Assembly (NCBI GenBank): GCA_903813345.2
Contig: CAIIXF020000012.1
Location: forward strand, 4,941,318 to 5,005,317
Direction of reading: 5' to 3'
Length of the DNA: 64,000 nt
Source of the DNA: Owenia fusiformis
Taxonomy: Eukaryota > Annelida > Polychaeta > Sabellida > Oweniidae
The notes beneath the pieces were generated by a model. That model was not told the DNA's origin and did not search any database. It saw nothing but the letters and a program-made list of their open reading frames with translations. The position numbers and the translations under genes were made by a program. Below are positions 55,916 through 64,000 of this stretch, piece by piece (position 1 is the first letter of the stretch; every line of letters begins with the position of its first letter).

Positions 55916-58900
55916 GTAAATGGAAACATGAGAAATAAAACTATGCAATGCATTTTGAAATACATGTATTATAATATATTTTTCAAATGTGATTCCTAAT
56001 TACTAAAATTTGAATCTTTGAATTAACTGATCTCTTCCATGGTTGATTTTTGAACTGCTCGAGGTGCAGTTTGCTCGCGCAGCACTTACTGAGCCATCCA
56101 GGTATCACGAAAAGGATCAGTGGACCTTGCAGTGAAAATTGCAAAATCGCATGTTTTCAACAACTAAAAACGGCTCATCCAAGCGCACTAACACTTACTT
56201 ACATACTTCTTTTGAAACACTTAACAGTTTAATTCAATTGAACTCCTGTGATGCATCAGTGACGTAGACTAGCCGGTGCAAGTCTGCTTGACGAGGTTGA
56301 CGAGGTTTAAACAGTGTAAGTGCTCTTCGATGAGCTGATTTTGTTAAAAATGTATGCAAACATGTAATTTGCGTCACGGAGCTCATTGTTCTTTTTGACA
56401 TACCTGCGGGGAAAGTGGCTTTTTAATTACACAAATGGCTTCAATGTTGGGCTCAAATTTAAGAAATATTTCAAATTATCTTCTTAAACACCTCGAGTAT
56501 AGCAATTGATTAGTTTCTCAAAAGTTTTATATATTACTGTGCTGTTAATTGGGTTCAATAATAAACTTTAGGTCTTATGTAAGATGAGATATAAAGTGTT
56601 TTTATTCCAAACACAAATGTTATGACATCTCTGACATCTTAGATCTAGCAGCCTATCGGCTATTGGTTAAAACACATCACGTGATACAAAAGTAGGTCAC
56701 TGAGCACGTGGCCTGATAAACAATAGATTTTGATGAGTGAATATATCAGCTAACACTACAATTACTAAATTCTAGGATTGAGTATGCAGCAATACACATG
56801 GCAATGTGATCATATGTACCAATGGTTGTCTCATGCCGCAAATAAGACAGGTGGTGGTGCGAGAATCACATCTGCCCAATCTAATTGGTTAAGAGAACTT
56901 TTAGATCATCTGATTGAATCATTGCAGGTTTGATAACAATCCCATATTTTCAAATACTTTGTTGTAAACGCATCTGAGATAATGACTTTACCATCATATT
57001 GGACCGAGTTCTCGTATAGGACACGCCGGCGTAATAATTACGTTAATATATTTTTGGAAATATTCATTTTATTTGTGATGATGTTCTGATAATCGTTGAA
57101 GCTAACACACCGCTTGGGTTTCATATAGCCATCGGTAAAACGCAGCGCCCATGGGTTCCCTCTTGGTATAAGAAAGGAATATCGTCTAGCAACGGATACA
57201 GAACGGACGGACTTCCACGATGCTATCAACCAGTTAAAGACGGATCTACTCCCAGGGCCATTTGGGACTACCAACAAATACGACACACTCGCGTCATTTC
57301 ACCATGGAACTGTCGCAGTTGGGGCACATGTTGGACCGGGCTTTTTGCCCTGGCATAGGATCTACTTGTTGATGTATGCGTTTAGTTATAAGCGTGCATG
57401 TTGTATGAAGTATTAAATATTCGTTCAATATCGAAGAATAAACATGTCAAATAATAATTGTTTGTGACCAATTGATAACTTCTAATATCTGTGCTAATTA
57501 ACTTTACAGGTATGAAATCGCGTTGAAGCAAAAAATACCGGCTGTTTCGTTACTCTATTGGGACTCAACCATTGAGCAAAGTATAGCAACACCTCATTTG
57601 TCCAATCTTTGGTCCCCTATGTTCATGGGAAACGGTAATGGTGACGTTGTAGAAGGTCCCTTTGCAAACTGGGACGCAACAGATGGGGGAAAACTTTCAC
57701 GCACTGTTCAAACCTTTCCGAATCAACTCACAACTCAAGCAGACATAATGGCGGTACTGTCTGGAACAACATTTGCAGGAATATTGTAGGCATTTTGACT
57801 GCTTGACATATTTAATATTTGTTCTATAAAATACTGTTACAAAGACTTTTCCTTCGTCTCATAGGAAATATCCACTGTTTTAAGATAGTTCATTGTATAA
57901 AGGGGTCCTTTAGCTTAGAACACATGCATACATGTAAAAATACACTTTATTGCGTAGAAATGTACGATTGTTTTGATAATTTACATTTTAGTGGGTTGCT
58001 TGAGAGTATACACAACAAAGTCCATTCCTACGTTGGTGGACAAATGGGGGACATCGATTTTTCGCCAAACGATCCTCTTTTCTGGATGCATCACGCCTTT
58101 ATTGATTGTATTTGGGAAGAGTTTAGACAGAACAGTCAGACGACAAATCTGGCCACTGAGTATCCGACTGCTTTTGGACAACATCATCCACAAGCTTCGA
58201 TGCAGCCATTTAGCAACCTTGCCTCCCCTGTACAAAATATAGATGGTCTAAGCACGCTTATAACATCGACTTACTATAAGTGTAATCCACGTCCAAAGTG
58301 TCCCAATTGTAGTAACTCTGCACATTTATATTGTGACAAAGCTGACAACCGCTGTAAGCCATTTATAAAGGCCGATGAATGTGGAGCAGGTACTGTATTT
58401 GTCCCTGCAATAATATATTGTGACCAGGCAGTATATGGGAACCAACACTATGGAGTAAATGGAGTATATCTCGAAACGTATGGCGTTAGTTACAAAGGAC
58501 GAGACCAGGCGTATTACTTTGGTGACTATTACGATTACTACAATAAGCCAAGATCTTCTAACCCGTCAAATTATCGACCAACGTATGCCGGTTACTTTCC
58601 AACCCGTCAACCATCAAACAGACGTACACAAGGACGATACAAGAGACAAACATCGCGGGAACAGTATCGACCAAAAGCGTATACAGCTGATGGACGTCCA
58701 TGCAAAATTGAATGTTTCACAGGATACGGTCAAAACAAGAACCCAAACTATGGTTCATGTCCGACTAGAATTTATTTAGAAGGTAAAATGGCATATCGAA
58801 AATGAATGACATCTGAATCTTTTGAAGGAGTATCTTTGTCTGTGTATCCATCAATCTTTTCAGCTATATATTTTGACATTTACATCTTTCTAGAGTATGT

Positions 58901-61900
58901 TGAACCGACTCCGAAAAGACGAAAAAGACCCAAACGAGGTAGGAAGCCAAAGGCAAATACTTACCAAACGCCGTATGTTGAAAGAAGTGAGAACATATAT
59001 CCAAGACCTGATTCATCTTACAGAGCACCTCCTGCCCCCCGTCAGTCAGAGTACTACCGCGTTACGTGCCCTTGCGAATTTCAACAATACACATACTGCC
59101 CAACGTATATACCTGGATATACAAAATCTAAGGGTAAGTTAGCCGTTGCATAAATGTATGAAATACATTTCAGCATTTTAAACTGTATTATGTACAACCC
59201 GTTAGTGCGGCGAAACAGTACGAACTAAAAGGAACATTTTTTTTAAAAGACACACAAAGCACTTTGGAAACGCAAAACCTCCGCCACAATTAAGTCAATA
59301 ATAAAGCTAGATAAAATTTCCTATTTATAAAGAAATCATCATCATCATCATCGTTTTTAGGAGTTTAAGGCGTGTGCCTGTGGGTTCCTCCCTTCAAGGC
59401 ATATAATTTCAAAGAACTGCTTTGGTATTTTATTTCCCAAAGACTTATAACTGTACTGGTAATTTGTTAGGGACTTGTGATTCATAAAAACTGACATTGA
59501 ACCAAAATAAAACCTAGTGAGTGTAAACTGGTCATCCTACTCGCTTGTACTCTACTTCATGTCTGGGTAATAGTGGGCATCAATCTTTGCCTTGAAGTCA
59601 TCTAGTGTCTGGGCTGTAACTGCTTTTTCAGGGAGATTATTCCATTCATTGACAATCCGTTGGCTGAAAAAACCTTGTCTTAGTGCAAGATTTGATCTGT
59701 CCTTGTAAAATTTCTGGCTATGACCTCTTGTTGTACTGTGGTTTAGAGTAAAGAATAGGGAGTGATCAATGTTGTCTATATTGTTCATGAGCTTGTAGAC
59801 TTGGATCAGATCTCCTCTTTTCCTCCTGTAGGCCATGGAGAAAAGGTTCAGATGCTTCAGTCTGTCTGGATAGGAAAGATCGGACATGCCTGTGATCATT
59901 TTAGTGGCCCTTCTTTGTATCTTTTCAATTTTGTCAATGTCTATCTGGTACCTGGGATTCCAAGCCACGGTGCAATATTCAAGATGGGGACGGACAAGTG
60001 TTTTGTATAGGGGAAGGAAGATCTCTGCATCTTTGTTTGTGAATGTTCTCTTGATGGCTCCCAGGATCTTATTTGCTTTATTTGTACAGTTTGAAACATG
60101 GTTGTGGAATTTCAGTTCGTTGTCAATGGTGATGCCTAAGTCCCGTTCTTGGGATACTTTCTCTAGGGGTATCTGGTCCATAGTATATTGGTGTTGACTG
60201 TTATTTTTTCCGAAGTGGAGAACCTTGCATTTACTTGTGTTGAACCTGAGTAGCCATTTGTTAGACCAGGTAACCAATGCATCTACATCAGCTTGAAGCT
60301 GCTGGATATCTTGTTCTCTCGGGATAGCCCTGTAAAGCTTTGTATCATCTGCAAATATTTTTACCGTAGATTCAACATGCTCAGGTAGGTCATTGATGTA
60401 AATGATGAATGCCAGTGGCCCGAGGCAAGTTCCCTGAGGTATTCCACTAGTGACTTGGCTCCAGGTAGAACGGCTGTCATTAACTTTGACTCGTTGTCTT
60501 CTATCTGTTAAAAATGCTGTGAGCCACTTTAAGAGATCTCCTCTGAAGCCGTAACAGCTTAGTTTGTCAAGTAGTCTTTTGTGGGGTACACTATCAAAGG
60601 CCCGCGAAAAATCAAAATAGATGGCGTCTAATGGATTACTGGAATCTAATATACTGGTCCAGTCCTCAAGAACCGTTAACAGTTGAGTTGTACAGGATCG
60701 GCCAGGCAGGAACCCATGTAGTGCATCAGTAATGAGGTCATGTATTAACAAATGATTCACCATGTTGTCTCTTGTTTTGCTTTTGTGTAGTTAATATGAT
60801 TGATGCAACATGTGTATGTGTAGAGGCGGAAACGTTGTCTGCACAAATAAATTATGTTGTTAGTTACTATACTACTACTTTATGTGGCTATGTAGTATCA
60901 ATCAATATATAAATATAAAGCTACATATTATAATATATCATTTAAATTATATTCAGGCTGTAGGTATAACGGACGATTTTATGCAGAGGGAAGCTCGTTC
61001 CCGTCCACTGATGGATGCAACACGTGCACGTGTAGAGGCGGAAAGGTTGTCTGCACAAAGAAACTATGTGGTTCGTTCTTTTGTGTGTTTAATTTTTACT
61101 TATCGGTTATATATATAAATATTCAGTATCATAATGTATCATTATGAATGTCTTCAGGTTGTACGTACAACGGACGATTTTATGCGGAGGGAAGCTCGTT
61201 CCCGTCCACTGATGGATGCAACACGTGTACGTGTAGAGGAGGAAAGGTTGTCTGCACAAAGAAACTATGTGGTTCGTTCTTTTGTGTGTTTAATTTTTAC
61301 TTATCGGTTATATATATAAATATTCAGTATCATAATGTATCATTATGAATGTCTTCAGGTTGTACGTACAACGGACGATTTTATGCAGAGGGAAGCTCGT
61401 TCCCGTCCACTGATGGATGCAACACGTGTACGTGTAGAGGAGGAAAGGTTGTCTGCACAAAGAAACTATGTGGTTGGTTCTTTTGTGTGTTTAATTTTTA
61501 CTTATCGGTTATATATATAAATATACAGTATCATAATGTATCATTATGAATGTCTTCAGGTTGTACGTACAATGGACGATTTTATGCGGAGGGAAGCTTA
61601 TTCCCGTCCACTGATGGATGCAACACGTGTTCGTGTAGACGAGGAAACGTTGGATGCACCGAGAAATTGTGTGGTTCGTTCTTTTGTTTTGTTAATATAT
61701 AGTATCTGTTCTGAATATAGATACATAGTTATATATCATAAAGAGAACATTGTAAATGTCTTCAGACTGTAGGTACAATGGACGATTTTATGCGGAGGGA
61801 AGCTCGTTCCCGTCCACTGATGGATGCAACACGTGCACGTGTAGAGGTAGACGCGTTGTCTGCACCAAAAAAATATGTGGTAAGTTTTTTTTTGTGTGGT

Positions 61901-63889
61901 TGCCTGCTACATACAATTTACCTAACACCCCAGTCACATTTGTCGTACGGAGGCCGTGCGTCGACCGCAGATCAATTAAATCAGTGTATTTCTGCGGCGA
62001 GCGTAGGAAAACTACGCTCGCCTTGCGTCCTCCATACGGCGTATCCAGTTTTTTACAGGCCGCAGGTTCGCCGTAGAAATTATAACTCGGAGTTATAATA
62101 TTTGTTCATTTCTCCGTAGAAATCAACTGGCTCAGCAAGATTGAATCATTATTTGTCAATGTTTCACGATCACTTTTCATTTGATATTACATCCTAGCAC
62201 TATGAATAACATTTATAAATTGTCCCGATGTAAATAAAATGAAAAAAGTATTATTTATCAACAGAAATTTAAAATTCACCGTGCGGCTGCCGTGGGAAAT
62301 GTGACTGCAAAAGTATGAGAGCTCAGAAATTCCACGGCGAGCGTAGAAATGTTACTGGCCGCAGAAATGATAGACCGCAAGGTCGCCGTAGAAAATGTGA
62401 CTGGGGTGTTAGAAATAAATTTTGATTGAGGCGGAACTGTTGCGAGAACCAAAGAAGCTAGTTGTAATTGCAACTTGCATATAGTAACTAGAAACTAAAT
62501 ATTATGAAAACAATTGTTTGTTCGGAGGAAAAAACGTGTTTCCAGACATTAACTTATGACAGAACCAAAAAACAAATAACTGAGATACGATCCTTCTGCG
62601 TTTTTGAAATTAAAAAAATCGTCAATAGAATATCACAGTACAGTAGTAAGTGGCTTAGTTGACAGTAGCCGCTTATATTATTCAGTTCAATGTTCTTAGG
62701 ATGCCCACCTCATCTAAGATGTAAGACTCATCCAAGATGTAACAACTATCCTCCATGTTGCTGTATCAAAGATGTATGGTACCTGTCGTATTAGAATAAC
62801 AAGTTTAAATATGAAAGATTCTTGGTGGTATAACAACCATACATTCGTGTCCTAGGGGTCAAATGTTCAAAATATGCTTGGAATATATGCCGTTGCGGAG
62901 ATGGTGGTGGTATGCTCAACTATTTTCTGTAACCCCTCCCCCGCCCTATCACACCAAGTTAGTTCACAACTGTTCTTTCCAGTCCTACAACAGCCGTAAA
63001 ACGGGCTGTGATCGGAAAATATGTCTAAAATAATCAGCCACTTCGTTCATAAACAGTCTTCAATACGTCCATCTCATTCGCAGTTCGTTCAGGTAGTACC
63101 ATGTCGATGTGTCCACGTACTGCAATTGATATCATGTCTATTCTTAAATTGAATTCTGCTTTCCTTGTGTGGTTAGACTACAGATAGAGTAAGACATAAG
63201 ATTGAATATGAAAATTCTTAAATAGTTTATAATCGTAAGTAATTCATTTTCAATAATTAAACTGTTTCACAAAGAAACGTTGTCTGAATAAAGAAAATAT
63301 GTAATTCATACAGGTTACTTAATTTCGAAATCAACCCTCCTTGTTAGGAAAACTAGTTGTGTTAAAATGATTCGTGAAAACTCATTACGAAATGTCCTGA
63401 ATCAACGACTCAATGCGCACTGGCTAATTTAGAAATGGGACAGCATCTTTTCCAAGCAATCGAGGTTGGGCCATGCAGCCGAAGGTAAGCCATACAACCG
63501 AAGGTAAGCCATACAACCGAATTTTGCCGATTCAATCTGACGGAGAATGCCGAGCCTCTATTTTTGACCAATTAGAGGCATCCTCTTCACATTCGTGGAA
63601 CCCTCGGCCAACTTCGTTTGCAAAGAAAAGCTTCGGCAATCTTCGGCAATCTCCAGTTTTTCTTGAGGTATCTTCGGTTGATTGCCAAAAGTCGACACCC
63701 ATTTAGAAACACATTGTTTTATAGGTTGTCATTGGAGCGCATGGAATCCATGGCAATATCGGCCATGTTCAGTCACATGTGGTACTGGACGAAAATACAG
63801 AAGTAGAACACGATCGAAACTTCCGGGAGGTTCGGGATGTCCGGGTGCTTCTATTGAAACAGTATACGTAAACTGTATCAACCCTCCTT
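55717..63889 (+). CDS. Secreted tyrosinase with Tyr-rich tail, cysteine-module array and TSP1 exon(s); 3' end beyond window
   Basis: Exons are 55717-55915, 56776-56927, 57129-57373, 57510-57785, 57992-58782, 58894-59133, five 114-nt exons from 60957 to 61879, and a TSP1 exon 63725-63889. All joins keep frame. Tyrosinases are type-3 copper enzymes that oxidise tyrosine to DOPA and quinone. Copper ligands are visible at about residues 175, 184 and 193 (CuA: FHHG, GAHVG, LPWHR) and 298, 302 and 325 (CuB: IHNKVH, DPLFWMHHAFID). The protein begins with a signal peptide and continues into a Tyr/Arg-rich tail with a furin-like RYKR site, then repeated cysteine modules. The catalytic part through exon 6 is 634 residues. 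Secretion and protein cross-linking are inferred. Whether the cysteine and TSP1 exons are all in one mRNA is inferred from matching phase 1. Confidence 0.85.
56168..56336. mobile_element. Small TIR element in tyrosinase intron 1
   Basis: GCTCATCCAAGCGCACTAAC and the inverted GTGTAAGTGCTCTTCGATG bound about 170 bp. It is related to the outer arms of the element at 48274-48545. No coding sequence is seen. Confidence 0.5.
56776..56927 (+). CDS. Tyrosinase exon 2
   Basis: This exon has acceptor AATTCTAG and donor CAG|GTTTGA, entering in phase 1 and leaving in phase 0. It encodes about 50 residues (YTWQCDHMYQWL, then ITSAQSNWLRELLD) with no catalytic residue. It is short and lacks an ATG context of its own, and it is supported by exact frame continuity to both neighbours. 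Confidence 0.72.
57129..57373 (+). CDS. Tyrosinase exon 3: CuA copper site
   Basis: The exon begins PSVKRSAHGFPLG (phase 0) and includes IRKEYR, FHDAINQLK and YDTLASFHHG, common in molluscan tyrosinases. The CuA histidines are in FHHG, GAHVGPG and FLPWHR. It ends in YLL plus AT, and the methionine codon is completed by the next exon. Confidence 0.9.
57510..57785 (+). CDS. Tyrosinase exon 4
   Basis: This is the stretch between the copper sites, with YEIALK at the start, LLYWDSTIEQS, LWSPMFMGNGNG and a phase-2 end AGI plus TT before GTAGGC. The W-D-S-T segment is typical for the family between CuA and CuB. Confidence 0.88.
57992..58782 (+). CDS. Tyrosinase exon 5: CuB site and tail
   Basis: After FGLLESIHNKVHSYVGG comes SPNDPLFWMHHAFID, an exact fit to the CuB signature D-P-x-F-x3-H-x3-D. 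The enzyme core ends with a cysteine-rich piece (YKCNPRPKCPNC to ADECG). The rest is a Tyr/Arg/Pro-rich low-complexity tail (for example YYDYYNKPRSSN) with GRYKRQTS, a furin-type site, and a final pair CKIEC. The donor is G|GTAAAA. Confidence 0.92.
58894..59133 (+). CDS. Tyrosinase exon 6: basic, Tyr-rich linker
   Basis: This phase-1 to phase-1 exon is bounded by TTTCTAG and G|GTAAGT. It opens with a dense basic cluster (TPKRRKRPKRGRKPK), then Tyr/Pro-rich sequence and a small cysteine group (TCPCEF, YTYCPT). The basic cluster could bind acidic polymers or be cut by proprotein convertases; both are inferences. Confidence 0.82.
59336..60795 (-). mobile_element. 5'-truncated LINE (CR1/L2/jockey-like) in a tyrosinase-gene intron
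   Basis: An intact minus-strand frame (60763-59552, 403 codons) covers most of the reverse transcriptase and the C-terminal region. Motifs are HGFLPGRSC, FDFSRAFDSVPH, GIPQGTCLGPLAF and the catalytic FADDTK. The endonuclease and the start of the RT are missing, as usual after incomplete reverse transcription. The 3' end is a short GATGAT tail at 59336-59352. The frame has no stop, so insertion is fairly recent. It is antisense to the tyrosinase gene and upstream of the exon array. Confidence 0.92.
60798..60860 (+). pseudogene. Broken half cysteine-module exon
   Basis: The sequence GATGCAACATGTGTATGTG continuing to GGCGGAAACGTTGTCTGC matches the second half of the 114-nt exons. The first half is absent, and the LINE begins right at the break. 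The donor region reads TGTTGTTAG, so the exon is not usable. Confidence 0.7.
60957..61070 (+). CDS. Cysteine-module exon 1
   Basis: These 114 nt, phase 1-1, follow TATTCAG and end at G|GTTCGT. They join exon 6 to give a Gly-Cys start. The module reads CRYNGRFYAEGS, then DGCNTCTCRGGKVVC and TKKLC: six cysteines with the C-N-x-C-x-C and C-T-x3-C signs of pacifastin-type inhibitors, also close to VWC subdomain 1. Confidence 0.85.
61158..61271 (+). CDS. Cysteine-module exon 2
   Basis: This lies 201 bp after exon 1 of the array. The protein is the same except CTYNG for CRYNG, and the donor G|GTTCGT is the same. The intron of 87 bp that follows is nearly identical to its neighbours. Confidence 0.85.
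61359..61472 (+). CDS. Cysteine-module exon 3
   Basis: The protein is identical to exon 2 of the array. The donor differs by one base (G|GTTGGT). Such identity in both exon and intron points to very recent tandem copying or gene conversion. Confidence 0.85.
61560..61673 (+). CDS. Cysteine-module exon 4 (diverged)
   Basis: All six cysteines are kept but loops changed: SLFPS for SSFPS, CSCRRGNVGC for CTCRGGKVVC, and TEKLC. The donor is G|GTTCGT. Confidence 0.85.
61766..61879 (+). CDS. Cysteine-module exon 5
   Basis: It starts with Asp instead of Gly before the first Cys (acceptor TTCAG|AC) and carries RGRRVVC and TKKIC. It alone has a consensus donor, G|GTAAGT. The next exon downstream in phase 1 is the TSP1 exon at 63725. 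Confidence 0.86.
61925..62409. mobile_element. 485-bp MITE with TA flanks
   Basis: ACACCCCAGTCACATTT at the left and AAATGTGACTGGGGTGT at the right are inverted ends with TA outside. The interior carries CGGCGAGCGTAGGAAAAC and other self-complementary parts. It lies in the intron after the cysteine-module array. Open frames over it are shadows. Confidence 0.85.
62410..63273. other. Intron before the TSP1 exons
   Basis: Apart from the truncated MITE at 62944-63125 this is AT-rich intron. A short direct repeat (CATCTAAGATGTAA and CATCCAAGATGTAA) lies near 62712-62745. No exon was found. Confidence 0.4.
62944..63125. mobile_element. Truncated PIF/Harbinger-like MITE, copy 3
   Basis: It starts CCCTATCACACCAAG and follows copy 2 (25975 onward) for about 180 bp, including AAATATGTCTAAAATAAT, then loses similarity without a right end. 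Confidence 0.7.
63274..63345 (+). pseudogene. Relics of a cysteine-module exon end and a TSP1 exon end
   Basis: GAAACGTTGTCTGAATAAAG (63274 on) matches the end of the 114-nt exons, with the Cys-Thr codons lost and no GT donor. About 20 bases on, TCAACCCTCCTTGTTAGGAA matches the end of the TSP1 exon at 63725, whose first ~145 nt are missing here. The 100 bp that follow repeat at 63880-63985. Confidence 0.6.
63725..63889 (+). CDS. TSP1 domain exon (phase 1-1)
   Basis: Acceptor TTTTATAG opens GT-TGT, and the exon encodes CHWSAWNPWQYRPCSVTCG, the basic SRTRSK segment and cysteines to INPP. The likely donor is CCTT|GTAAGG: it splits a Cys codon whose GT is restored by the GT that starts the next exon. 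Without splicing the frame would stop at TAG 63901-63903 after CKEN, so this could alternatively be the last exon. Confidence 0.8.
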
Positions 63890-63997
63890 GTAAGGAAAAC
63901 TAGTTGTGTTAAAATAATTCGTGAAACCTCATTACAAAATGTCCTGAATCAGCGACTCAATACACAGTGGCTAACTTAGAAACACATTGTTTTATAG

Positions 63998-64000
63998 GTT
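63998..64000 (+). CDS. Start of a second TSP1 exon, cut by the window end
   Basis: The 26 bases ending the window repeat the sequence before the exon at 63725 (AACACATTGTTTTATAG then GTT), 273 bp downstream. Together with the repeated flank at 63880-63985 this indicates a tandem TSP1 exon array. Confidence 0.6.

Noticed and set aside
59762-60197. Plus-strand frames of 82 and 103 codons
   Set aside because: They are antisense shadows of the LINE reverse transcriptase.
60882-61772. Alternative-frame proteins (MYHYECLQVVRT...) over the exon array
   Set aside because: They read the 114-nt exons in the wrong frame, losing all cysteines.

Overview
This window is nuclear DNA of an intron-rich, AT-rich animal genome. 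The best fit is a lophotrochozoan, probably a marine mollusc; a brachiopod is not excluded. The evidence is split exons with GT-AG borders, secreted extracellular-matrix domains (tyrosinase, von Willebrand A, thrombospondin type 1, VWC- or pacifastin-like cysteine modules), a CR1/L2/jockey-like LINE, and many non-autonomous TIR elements and minisatellites. There are two 500-base assembly gaps (6684-7183 and 23001-23500).

Layout. (1) 8-4961, minus strand: the 3' end of a secreted-protein gene, with a TSP1 exon and two small cysteine-rich exons, the last carrying the stop codon. (2) 774-6683: a ~340-bp repeat array, then a 64-bp minisatellite that runs into gap 1. (3) 7184-21163: copy A of a ~14-kb segment holding a three-exon VWA-domain gene (exons 7355-7566, 10099-10218, 14386-14691). 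(4) 21195-30960: repeats, gap 2, nested TIR elements, one cysteine-rich terminal exon (28170-28402) and transposon relics. (5) 32169-46834: copy B of the same segment, with a second intact VWA gene (32281-32492, 36081-36200, 39678-39983). (6) 46835-55380: gene-poor DNA with hairpin elements, a ~780-bp low-complexity tract, a tRNA-derived repeat, a foldback element and a mariner-like MITE. (7) 55717 to the window end, plus strand: a secreted tyrosinase whose catalytic exons are followed by a Tyr/Arg-rich tail, five near-identical 114-nt cysteine-module exons and at least one TSP1 exon, with the next TSP1 exon beginning at the last bases.

How the genes may work together (inference): all recognisable products look extracellular. 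A tyrosinase can oxidise tyrosine to DOPA and o-quinone and cross-link protein, while VWA, TSP1 and VWC-like modules are matrix-assembly domains. This combination is typical of shell-matrix, periostracum or byssus-type secretions. The cysteine-module and TSP1 exons (and the first VWA exon at its 5' side) have phase-1 borders, so exons can be added or shuffled without breaking the frame. The most interesting item is the tyrosinase-VWC/pacifastin-TSP1 gene with recent tandem exon amplification. The main caution is that copies A and B may be two haplotypes assembled side by side rather than a true duplication.
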